Assembly: GCF_964204645.1 (NCBI RefSeq)
Contig: NC_134029.1
Location: 18,990,450-19,054,449, forward strand
DNA from: Tubulanus polymorphus
Taxonomy: Eukaryota > Nemertea > Palaeonemertea > Tubulaniformes > Tubulanidae
Length of the DNA stretch: 64,000 bases
Direction: 5' to 3'
Position numbers and translations under genes: made by a program. The notes beneath the pieces were generated by a model. It was not told the origin of the DNA. It saw only the letters and a list, made by a program, of their open reading frames with translations, and made no database searches. This document shows positions 1-10,617 of the stretch, piece after piece; position 1 is the first letter of the stretch, and every line of letters begins with the position of its first letter.

Positions 1-1032
1 CAGGAGGTTGTCAAGCGAAATGATGGATGTCCTTGATATGCAACGTTAATTGCTTCAAGGTTATGTTGATATCGTTAATCGTGCAAAATCTGTTTATCGA
101 AACCTTAGCTCGCCGGGCATATATGTCATGGTTTTTCAGGCGACGTTTATTTTTCCGTCTTAGCTGTGCATGATTTTGCCTCGTACCGAGTTGCGGTTGG
201 TCATTTGAAAAATTTATTTCTGAAACCGACGCAGCTAAAAGACAGCTGATATATCACATAGCGTTATCCCCCCCTGAAGCGCGGTTTCGGGAAGAACTGT
301 TGAAACATCGAGGCATAAACAAAGATTATTGATTCGAATCGTTGCAGCGAAGCATTACGAAAACTGTCATTCGAAGAAGAGAATTCCGTGCCGCTTGAAA
401 TATTCACGAAGATTTTCGCGTTTACGCCGTTTGAATGAAATGTTTGTCGGAAGCCAGTCTTAAAAAAACTATGAATAGCTCGGATTTTATTCAACAATTT
501 TCTTCGACGCAATAAGAAGTCGAGGCCGATTCTATTCGCGACGCGCGATTCTTTCGAGAATCGATGCCATTTATTATTAACGGATATTCGCGAAGCATTA
601 GTTTCTCGTTTGACGAGACGAATAACGAACTGAGAAGATTTGGCTTATGTCTACATAGGTTTAAATTGAGCAAAGTTTCTGTTTTAATGCCTAATCGCGC
701 GTGGCGAGAAAAACTTCAACAAGAAATGGATTTTGTGTTCATGCATTTTATACTTAGTTCAGTCCATATAGCACTCAGTGAAACAAGCGATATACTGAGA
801 AAAACAGGGCTATTAGCAATGGAAAGCAGGAGTTGAATCACATGGTGTCACAAAGCCAATCACATGGTGATTTTCATCGTTTCCCGATGTTTCTTGTTTC
901 ACAACTAATATGTTGTGTGAAAGAAAAGCCAGAAAAAAAATTCCGTTTGGTGATAATTTTGTACTACGTACTAAGGATATTCTAAACTAGAAGCTCGTGA
1001 TCGTTTTATTTCATGCTATAATCTAGGCTTAA

Positions 1033-1322
1033 TCCTTTCAGTGCGTATACACCGCAGTGCGGTGTATGAATCGCTGATGGATTTTGCTAGTACATTGCAC
1101 TGGGGTTTATTGGTGTAATTAGTAATTAGTTTTTATCTCTATTGAAAGATGGCAGCACCTGTCAAACATAGTGAAATACTAGTAACCTATGATACATCGC
1201 ACCGCGGTGTAGACGCACTATAGTGGTACGCCCGTTATTCAACATACTAGGGCGGGGAATTTTTCAAAATTTTTAAATTATCTCCAGCACTATAGGGTAT
1301 TGATTAGTCAGCACTGAAAGGG
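1033..1322. mobile_element. piggyBac-like MITE, copy 1
   Basis: Ends ATCCTTTCAGTGC and GCACTGAAAGGGTT with TTAA on both sides (1029-1032 and 1323-1326). Interior carries the near-palindrome TACACCGCAGTGCGGTGTA and a second one around CACCGCGGTG. TTAA target duplications with CCY-type ends are typical of piggyBac transposons; no transposase is present. Confidence 0.8.
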
Positions 1323-1981
1323 TTAAGGGAAGAAGCTCATGATCTGATGGGTAGCTGGAACAAACTAGTAAGATCGTTGGGGGTTTAAGCAAACTTCGAG
1401 TTTTTGTAATCTGAGAGTCGAGCTGCGATAACTGATTATGTAGTATTACCCTCATTATCGAGTAGTAGCGTAGCTCTGAAATTTTAGATTAGCTAAAGAT
1501 CAAAAAGTCTTAAGGTTATATCTAAGTTTATTGGCTCCCCGGAGACATGGCTCGTATGTTTACCCGAGTGAGCGCTATCGGTGTCCACACACGGGGAAAT
1601 GAAACGCCGAATGTTCTTTTACTTACTCAGTAGCAATGAACGTAATCTGATTTCTTTGATTTGTCTCGTGTACGAGAAAAAGCAGTAATATCAGCGAAAA
1701 TAGGGAAATTTCCTCCTCGGGCGAATTAACTCGAATTCGTGATGAATACAGCGTCCGATGCGTTACTGAAGTTAAATACGGCATTTGATTGAACAGGGAT
1801 GTACGATGATGGGTGATGCCTCCTGGATGTTCTAACCATGTTCGATTATAAGTTTTGTGCGGGTTGGACATGGTCCTCTCTGAAAGTACTATTCGATATC
1901 GGCCAATCCTAAGAGCACTCATGGTTATTTTCTTCAATTTATAGCGTTGGTACCTAGAAGCTTCGAGGTCCACTTGTTTAT

Positions 1982-2469
1982 AGCCGCGTTCACACTAGAT
2001 TTGGCACTTACGAAGTACTGTACTTCACTGGTACCAAATTCACCAAAATACAGCGCTTACACTGCCAGTTACGTTCACACTACGAGTCGGCAATTCGGTA
2101 CTTAGTAAGCCCAGTATAATAGTCACCCGGTGTGCCAATAGAGGGGAGTGTAATTACTGTTCAGTGTATTGTCTATCAATTTTAGTCAGGAGAATAAAGT
2201 TATATTTAATCATCTTATCATATTGTACTACGCGGATGTAAATATGCGGCTAGTTAAGTCCCGAATAGATCTGCGTTCACACTACAGAAAATACAGGGCC
2301 AGCTCAGTACAGTACTGAGATCGGGTTTTCGGCGCGGAATCACCTTCACATTCCGCGCTTGATAAGCCGCGTATTTCAGTACGGAACTGAATAAGCCGCG
2401 AATAGGCCCCGAATGATTTCCTAGTGTGAACGCTTAGTACCGTACTGAAATCCTAGTGTGAACGCAGCT
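1982..2469. mobile_element. inverted-repeat element, family B (GCGTTCACACTAG ends)
   Basis: AGCCGCGTTCACACTAG at the left and the reverse complement AGCTGCGTTCACACTAG at the right match at 16 of 17 bases. The interior has repeated GTACTGTACT/GTACTGAAAT blocks and internal TTCACACTA copies. No open frame. The end motif is close to that of family A, suggesting a related source transposase. Confidence 0.75.
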
Positions 2470-3039
2470 TATGTTCGTTTAACGGCATCTAATGGTAACA
2501 AATTTGGACAACTTGGAACATAGAACACATCAGTGATGCAATACATGCGCCGTTCGTTGCGCTGTAGATATTTCCCATATTTATGTGGATATTAATTAAT
2601 AAAAACTATATTCAGAACCTTCATATCATTAATATACAACTGGACAAATTTAATATCGGCGGGGATGGCGGCGGCGACAAATTGAACGCCGCTTAATCAT
2701 ATATAGCTCTGTTAGACATATGAATATTTGATTGTTTGGCCTTCACGGCATTGGGTAATGGTGTAGTGGAATAAATTGAGATGATAATTAGACAAGCATT
2801 ATTGATAATACTAGCACGCTACTGCTAGGATATGCTAGTAAAAGCTTACCACTCCCGAAGAACTTGATAATTTGAAATACAGGATGCAATGAATGACAAA
2901 TTGATTAATGATGCGCAATAGCAAATCATCTATAACAAAATAATGAATATGTATTTGGTATTAAGCTCCGAATGAGGAGTTCGAATAGTGTTTTCTGAGA
3001 TGATTCAGTGTGGGTCAACACATGCGTCCATGTATACGT

Positions 3040-3270
3040 CAAACTGGTGTGGATCAGATCCGAGTCAAACTTGGCCTGCACCTAATAAGAGAGAGTGCAC
3101 CTAATGACAGAGAGTGCATTCACGCGTAAATCACTCATTTGATACTAAAATGCTATCGAACCGATGTGACAAGCGAATCAGAACTAATGAGCTTTGGCAT
3201 CAGTGTGACCAGTTGGCTTGGGCCTAATCTAGCACGGGGCCACATTGGACGAATCAAATTATTGCCATTT
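3040..3270. repeat. old family-A related remnant
   Basis: Contains GGATCAGATCCGAGTCAAAC, CACGCGTAAATCACTCATTTG and TTGGCTTGGGCCTAATC, recognisable pieces of reversed family-A copies without ends. Confidence 0.5.
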
Positions 3271-3507
3271 GGTACTGGTTAGTATTAGGACGCTAATGAG
3301 CTATATATGAGCGAATATGCCCGTATACCACATATGCAGAAATTCCCTGGTCTCGTTTGATCAATAGTCGATGGTGTCTTTATTAATACACGTACTGGAT
3401 CAGTTTCCTCTTGATCTTTTCAGCCACACTCATTCTGTAGAATATCTTCGGATTAATGCGACGTCTTATTTATATTTGGTTCATTTCAAAGCTCTGGAGG
3501 TGCTTTT

Positions 3508-3834
3508 AGCCGCAATCACACAAGCATTTTTGGCCTGGAACAACTGTTCACACGGGTGCAAAATGGGCCCGAGCCTGTTTTGCCCGGGCCAAATCTGGCC
3601 CGACCAAAAACATCGGACCAGGCCCGAGCCAAATTTTGGCACCAGACAAATAATTACGTTTCAATTGCAACTGGCACCAGAAATGATCCACTTCGCTTTG
3701 TTTGAGCATTGTTTAGTATCGAGTGAATGGTTTGCGTGTGAACGCGCACTCTAATTAGGCACGGGCCAAATTTGTCCCGAGTCTGTTCCATGCCAATTTG
3801 GCCCGGGCCAAATCATCTCCGTGTGATCGTGGCT
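3508..3834. mobile_element. family-A MITE (AGCCGCGATCACAC ends), copy 1
   Basis: Left end AGCCGCAATCACACAAGC, right end GTGTGATCGTGGCT. Between them lie GGCCCGGGCC-type palindromes, TTGGCACC blocks and a central piece with CGCTTTGTTTGAGCATTG. At 327 bases it is among the fullest copies. A 70-residue frame spans it but is likely fortuitous. Confidence 0.85.
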
Positions 3835-4288
3835 TCCATTTCAGTGGCTTCGCTGTCAGAATTAGCCGTAAAACCTCCGTATGATTGGGCACTTTTCTAC
3901 ATGTGTGTTTGTACAATTATTTTCTCTGCAGTGTGAAGTTCCCTACTTGAAAGTTGATTATGCTCTGTATCTTGTGTATAACAGCGAAAACATACTCTTG
4001 CATCCATAAATTGCCGCCCCCTCAACAAAACATCTTCTTAACGACTGTTGGGGATTTTTTGCCTCAGGTCAAATTGAAAATAGACACGACTTCATAATTA
4101 AATGAGCAGATACTACGATTTACTTAGAATCTGTGCCCATTAGTTTCACAAAAAACAAACAATGATTCTTGGATGAGATGAATTGAATTTATGAAGAAAT
4201 GTTTCAATGATTTTAATTTGACTATTTTGTGAAATGTAGTTACTAGAATTTGTTTACGGTGTCCTGTGAATTGAAAATATTCTTCTAT

Positions 4289-4582
4289 AGCCGCGATCAC
4301 ATGAGATATACGTCCGACCAGAAACTTATTTTGCCCGACCAAAAACGTCAGACCAGGCCCGAGCCAAATTCTAACACGGTCAAATTATTGCAAGTGAATT
4401 GCAACTGGTTCCAGAAGTTTCCAGAAGTGACTCACTTCACGCTTTGTTTAAGCATTGTTTAGTGTCAAGCGAGTGGTTTATGTGTGAATGCGCTCTCTAA
4501 TTAGGCACGGGCGGAATTTGATTCGAGCCTGATGCGTGCCAATTTGGCCTGGGTTAATTCGTCTCTCCGTGTGATCGCGGCT
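4289..4582. mobile_element. family-A MITE, copy 2
   Basis: Left end AGCCGCGATCACAT, right end GTGTGATCGCGGCT. Same orientation as copy 1, with the central TGTTTAAGCATTGTTTAGTG segment. It lies only 455 bases after copy 1. Confidence 0.85.
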
Positions 4583-5483
4583 TATCCCTTAGGAACCTGG
4601 ATTTTTTTACAACAATGCACTGAGCAAGACTGAATTAGGTTTGGGTAAAAATAAAGGCACGAGTACCTAATTACCAAGCCGTAACAACATCCTCATCTTC
4701 GAGCCTTCGTCAAGGCGATCAATTTAACAATCTATTTGTCCGTTAGAAATTTTCTCGGCACTTTTTAGCAAAATAAACAGTGTAACGTCTATTTCCTGAT
4801 TGTCAAATCGAAGAAACCCCTTCCTTGTGGCACCTTGCCAATTGAACGTAAATTTCTCGAGAATTTTTAATGGTACGCTATGAGTTTGTGTACCGAAATG
4901 ACTTCATTGGACAATCTGCCGTAATGCACCCGGATGCGTACTACTTGTCGATACTAAATTTAAAACTTTCATGGTGCTATATCAGATACTGGGCGAAACG
5001 TCACCTTAATTTGCGAGACCAGTCCTTTCGGGGTCACTTCCGTTCTCTCGCAAATTTGCGAGGGCGGGTTCCTTAGGGTTAAGTGGGGTTTGAATTTCCA
5101 CATAGCATAATCGCCAAAATGGAATATCGCCTGCAGGTTGACGAGCGACGAACTCGGCTCGTGCGAAGTTTCTTATGCTAATCAATGGAAAACGTTCTCG
5201 ATATATTCATCTGGGGAGTCGTAAACTTGTTTCAATTCGTCGGTGTTCATTCCCGAAACGATACGTCTCACCCGCCGAAACGACAACGTGAAATATGTCG
5301 AATATATCGAAGTTAATCGCAAAGTTTTCTCGTCCCCGCGAGACCTCTTCTCATGATGTATCGAAATTCATCGCGAAAACCATTAACTCGCACGTAGTTT
5401 GTGTACAAATTTTTTTTTTTTATGGTTTCAAATTTGCACTGGTTTCGGCTGCAACTTCAGAATGACGAGACCATATTTCCAGA

Positions 5484-5655
5484 GCTGCCGACTGTTCGTG
5501 ATTTTCAGTATTTGCTACTCTTTTATGATGAGAAATACTGATTCGATATGTTTGATGCATACAGAAATATGAAAGATGTCACTGAAGGTCTTACAGTTGA
5601 TTACTGGTCAATTTGAAGATTTGCTTTCATATTTCAATGAAACGTCACTGACAAA
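5484..5655. repeat. dispersed repeat D1, copy 1
   Basis: Contains GCCGACTGTTCGTGATTTTC, GAGAAATACTGATTC, TTGATGCATACAGAAATATG; colinear with 39383-39560. Confidence 0.65.
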
Positions 5656-5819
5656 AATTCAATTTGTTACTGATAGTACATTTCAGCAGTTGACAGCCCT
5701 GTATTTCTTTTGAAAATTGCGCTTGATGAATTAGGTGAACACGATAAATTTGTCTCAGTAGAATTCCGGTAATTCGCATCCGGTAAAATTGGTTACTTCA
5801 TTAAAAACTTTCGAGCGAG

Positions 5820-6030
5820 GAACACAGAGACAATTTGGGCGCAAATTTGACCTGGGGCCTGATCCATACCAATTTGACCCGTGCCACCACTCACTCATAC
5901 TCCACATATCTGTGACAAGTTGAGTCACTTCCCGAACCAGTTGCAATTCACGCGCAATAATTTGACCCATGCCAAAATTTGGCTTGGTCAAATTTGGCAC
6001 GACCCAACAATGCTTGCGTGATCGTGGCTA
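5820..6030. mobile_element. family-A MITE, degraded reversed copy
   Basis: Right end CTTGCGTGATCGTGGCTA is intact and the interior retains GACCCATGCCAAAATTTGG; the left end is eroded around 5820. Confidence 0.7.
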
Positions 6031-7043
6031 TTGCTTCAACCAAGGAGGTGAGCTAGATTCAGGTTCATGGGTCAAAGCCTGCAACAGTCACGACTAGGAT
6101 TGCTCAATTTTTTTATTCCCGACTCAATTTCTTTATTCTCGAGGATTAGATAACTTCTCTCTTCACGCTTTTTCGGTAGATTACTCTTCTTTTGGTATTT
6201 GTTATGCTCGTCATCGTGGTTTCTTATCACTATTGTCCAGTATTTCCCTTGATCGTTGTTTTCCTGGCGACCGCCATGAATCCGCAATAAAGCGATTCCG
6301 CATAAAAAGCCTGTTGCGCCGATAAAGAAAATCGGAGTCTCGAACCGACTGAACCGAAAGGCCCAGGGGAGGAAATTATGTCGAAAGAAATTGACGAGAA
6401 GTATCAATACTTCCGCGTGGATGTCGAAATTTTCTATTTTTTCACAATATTCCCAACACTGGCAGCAGCGGGATAACGGAATGACCGAAGTTACGTAAGA
6501 AATTTAGGCTTAGTGTCATTTTCAGTTGTTATGTAAGTCCTACAAAAATATCGTCCAACGCTCGAGGAGGGGATATACGTAACAGCGAAACTCTGTTCAC
6601 GGAAGTTATAAGTAATATTACGAAGAAATCATGTCTAAAAATCTCTATAAACACGAAGCTGTTAGGTTCACACGGGATTGCGCGGCCCGAAGGCTGGATG
6701 GAATCTAATTTGACGGCTCATTTTTGCGAGCGAGCGCGCAGCCTTTCATCGCGGGGCTTGAGCGGAATGCCAACAGGCGTAATCACGGCATTTTGATGTG
6801 TGAGGATCTATCATAACTTCTTTTAACAAGTAACAACGCGTGTCAAGGGCATTTCGCGACAGTATTTTTTTTTTTGGAACGTTGACAGCTCGCTTCTGTT
6901 TCGAAAGCTATGGCAACGCTACCGTGGCAATCGGGGATTCCACTTATGGCAAGTGGGGATCCAACAGGTTCTCTAGTAGTTGCTGGGTCTTCTGCGTCCA
7001 ATTTCTACTATATTTCAGTTAGTGAACTTTTCTATTGAATAAA

Positions 7044-7228
7044 TACAGTCAAACATCGTTACAACCAACTTCATTCAGGGCGCCAGATAATGTGTGTTTG
7101 TTATGATGGATAGTTCGTTATAACCAGTATTGTGAATTACTGAAATTGTTCTATTTGGGATGAAGTTCTTAGTTTGTAGTAATTGATATTCGTTATATCA
7201 GAGGTCTTTATAACAAGGTTCCACTGTA
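7044..7228. mobile_element. pogo/Tigger-like MITE, copy 1
   Basis: Starts TACAGTCAAACATCGTTACA and ends AACAAGGTTCCACTGTA, with TTCGTTATAACCAG inside. CAG-type ends bounded by TA are typical of pogo/Tigger (Tc1/mariner superfamily) elements. No transposase. Confidence 0.7.
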
Positions 7229-7328
7229 AATTTTTAATGAAAACCATAGCAATCACTTAGTAGAAAATTGAATTCGATATGTATTTGATAACGTATGGAT
7301 TTGGTAACGTATGGATTTGGGAACCTTT

Positions 7329-7630
7329 AGCCGCGATCACACGGAGACGATTATGCCCAGACCAAATTTGGCCCGTGCCTAATTAGAGAGCGCGTTCACA
7401 CGCAAACCAATCACTCGATACTAAACAATGCTCAAACAAAGCGAAGTGGATCATTTCTGGTGCCAATTGCAATTCAAACGCAATCATTTGTCTGGTGCTA
7501 AAATTTGGCTCGGGCCTGGTCCGACGTTTTTGGTCGGGCCAAATTTGGCTCGGGCCCATTTGGCACCCGTGTGAACAGTTGTTCCGGGCCAAATTTTGCC
7601 CGGGCCAAAAATGCTCGTGTGATTGCGGCT
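7329..7630. mobile_element. family-A MITE, full reversed copy
   Basis: Ends AGCCGCGATCACACGGAG and CGTGTGATTGCGGCT. It is the reverse complement of the 3508-3834 copy at high identity, so the two are probably recent siblings. Confidence 0.87.
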
Positions 7631-8381
7631 TTAATATTCAGTTCGAAGTTTATTGATATAATGAACTGATTTTTGCGAGTGCCCATCTGGGGGGATGGCT
7701 GGTGTTGTGGCTCAGTACTGCTAGTCAAAAAATATTAACGACTTCCTTGAACTGGGGCAATTAGCAACATAATTTCGCAAAAGGGTGAAATCAGGAAAGC
7801 CGGATGATTTTAGCAGGATATCCGTCGGTGGTTGGCTATTAAGTCGAATATTTTCGTATGAAAAATGATAATAATGACGAATGATTGCCTTAGAAAATAA
7901 CCGTTATTTTTCGATGATGGTATCATCATTTTCGTGCGATCGGTCGTAGACATCGAATTTGTTTTCCATTCGCCGTTTGAAGACTACCTCGCGTGCGGTT
8001 TGATGCTGTATATTGCTTATCCGACTTTCGCGCTAACGTTCAAATCATGCGACCATTTTGAAGTCAACGAACGCCGAAACATATTTTTCGTAGTGAACTG
8101 CCAACATCGGAAGCGCTTCAATCTACGCAGATATCTTCGTCTTGACACTCTAATGATGAAATTCTGCCCTCGGAGTGGAGTTAAAAGCCCGGCTTCTTTT
8201 CTCGACGTCGTTTGATGATAAGTCCGTAATTTCCGGTTAAGTGTAGTTTCCTATTGCTTTACACTGCCAGTTACAGATGACGGATGTTTACCGTGGTGGG
8301 AAGCTTATGACGACGACGGCGGCGGCGGCATTGCGCAATCTCATTTTAGCCATACTAAGGCTGTGGTCGTTGGTTAACGAA

Positions 8382-8516
8382 AGCCACACGATCGCGCGTA
8401 GATGATTCGGCCCGAACCTAATTGGCACGGATCGGGGCCCCCGGGTCAAATTTGGACCCTGCCTGATAAAGGAACGCATTCACATGTAAACCACTCACTC
8501 GATACTAAATGATACT
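8382..8516. mobile_element. family-A MITE fragment
   Basis: Contains CACACGATCGCGCGTAGATG, GGCACGGATCGGG, and AACCACTCACTCGATACTAA, the characteristic first half of reversed copies. The second half is missing. Confidence 0.6.
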
Positions 8517-8738
8517 TAATAAATAAAGTGGAGTCACAAATCTTCATGGGCTTGTGGCTTTTAAAATCAGCTGTTCCCCTGATTCCCGCTAGATTTTGAT
8601 TGACAATTTCTATTCGCATACGGAGAGATAGTCTGTTCTAAAATTTAGAACACGCCTGGATCGGCCTTATTTGGTTAGTCTAAATTGATCTGTTCCTAAA
8701 ATGTAATAGACCAATTTAGAACAATTGGAACTGACTAA

Positions 8739-8916
8739 AGCCATGGTCACACAAGCGTTTTTGACCTGGACAAAACTTAGCCGGCGACAAAATTAGGCCC
8801 AGAACAAGCGTTCACACGGGAGCCAAAAGGTCCAAAAATGACCAAAAACGACGGACCAGGCCCGATATTAACGTACCTCAATCATCACAGTTTAAGTCAC
8901 TTAATGTGTGATCGCT
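8739..8916. mobile_element. family-A MITE, internally deleted copy
   Basis: Left end AGCCATGGTCACACAAGCG and right end TTAATGTGTGATCGCTT; contains GACGGACCAGGCCCGA. Most of the right half is lost. Confidence 0.65.
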
Positions 8917-9870
8917 TGAATTTAGTACGTTCTAACGTAGCTGTAGATTTAGCAAAAGATAATTCTCTTATCTTTGATTGACCTTTTTATACACTGTCCG
9001 ATGAATTTTCTGGAAAAAAAAATGTTTCTATTTCTGGCGAATGTGTATAAGCAATTTTAAGCGGCTGGCCATAAAACTTCAATTCATCAACTTTCACGTC
9101 TCGGTGTGGTATAGGTGATTATTGTTTACGCCACACTTATTCCGGCCGGTGGTACTAAGTCAACCACAGCTGAGGTATAGTGATTGATCACATTAATTAT
9201 AACAGCAGACGAAAGTGGTCATATTTAGTCGGCCCCGGTGAGTAATCCGAATTCGGTCGGTTCGAGCGTTTCTTCGCATATCGAGATGTCCTTAGCGGCT
9301 CTTCGATCTACGTATCTGATTAGATTCGTTACGCGTTAAAAGTGATGATATTAAAGGAGTTATTAGTCTCGTTTGATCGCCGGCTGTATATAGGCTAATG
9401 CCCGTGAGATACGACGCTATTCTTTCTCACCAGTCTCAATGCAAAGATTAGAATCGGAAGAAAAACATGAAATCTAATGTGAAAGTTTATCGACGCCTTG
9501 AAAAATAACATATCTTACTTAATATTGTTCACAATTAATTCAATATGATTTAAATTATATGATATTAAGGATCAATAAAAAATTTGAATATATCGATAAT
9601 TTAATTGAATTGACCGACAACCAGGACAAACTTTGGTTATTGGAATTAGTCGACTATAGTCGAACTAAACGAAACCGAATGTCCGTTAGTCGGAACTATG
9701 GTCCGGAAATGGTCGACCACAGGATAGAGCGCGGTTGCTGTAGTTCCGACCCATTTCTAAGATGGCCGACACTGTGAAATACGTCACAACCGCACTATAG
9801 TGCATTCGGATATTAGTTCCGACCGCTAGTCGCCTAGCTACGAAAACCGAAGTTGGCCCAGTCTAGCCCC

Positions 9871-9990
9871 CAATGTATTGATGACATAGTGCACCTTGAC
9901 TCACACAGAGCCCCTTGAATAACGCATACCAGGTATCAATGTATATAAACATTATAGTAACGGTTTTTACGCTACCAAAAAATCTCCTCA
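9871..9990. repeat. dispersed repeat D2, copy 1
   Basis: ATTGATGACATAGTGCAC, ATGTATATAAACATTATAGT and AACGGTTTTTAC recur in the same order at 23225-23330 and 49022-49135; the first part also at 10258-10316. Confidence 0.65.
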
Positions 9991-10257
9991 TTGACCTCTA
10001 GCCAGCAAAGTTTGATGAAAGGAAACTTTTCTTTTTATATTTTCATCATGTTAGTCTAAGGCTAGTCTTCGATTATGCAATACTCTACTGGGGTGTCCAT
10101 TTTGTTGCCCAGAATACCTCCACCTATTCCGGAATACCTCTAACTAAACCGGAATATGTTTGATCGGTTTTCTATTGGGTAAATGGAACATGCATGACTA
10201 AATTTGTGATATATGATACTAAGGATCAATAATGTTATTTTGGATTTGAATGCATCG

Positions 10258-10316
10258 ATGATTGAATCACCAATATATCGATGACGTAGAGCACGTCAAC
10301 TCACACAGAACCACTT
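10258..10316. repeat. dispersed repeat D2, partial copy next to the piggyBac-like MITE
   Basis: ATATCGATGACGTAGAGCAC and CAACTCACACAGAACC match the first half of D2. It ends about 10 bases before the TTAA of the 10331 element, which may have inserted into it. Confidence 0.5.
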
Positions 10317-10330
10317 GTTCGTTTTATTAA

Positions 10331-10617
10331 CCCTTTCAGTGCATCTACATCGCAGTGCGGTGTATGAATCGGTGAATGAATCGGTGAATGACTAGTACAC
10401 TGCACTGCGGTGTATTGGTGTAATTAGTTTTATCTCTATTGAAAGATGGCAGCACCTGTCAAACATAGTGAAATATTAGTAACTAACGATACACCGCGCC
10501 GCGGTGTAGACGCACTATAGTGGTATTACCGTTCTTCAACACACTAGGGCGGAATTTTTCAAAATGTTCAAATTATCTCCAGCACTATTGGGTATTGATT
10601 AGTCAGCACTGAAAGGG
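10331..10617. mobile_element. piggyBac-like MITE, copy 2 (best preserved)
   Basis: Perfect 12-base inverted ends CCCTTTCAGTGC / GCACTGAAAGGG, flanked by TTAA at 10327-10330 and 10618-10621. Colinear with the copy at 1033-1322 over its full length, with both internal GCGGTGTA hairpins. Confidence 0.88.
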
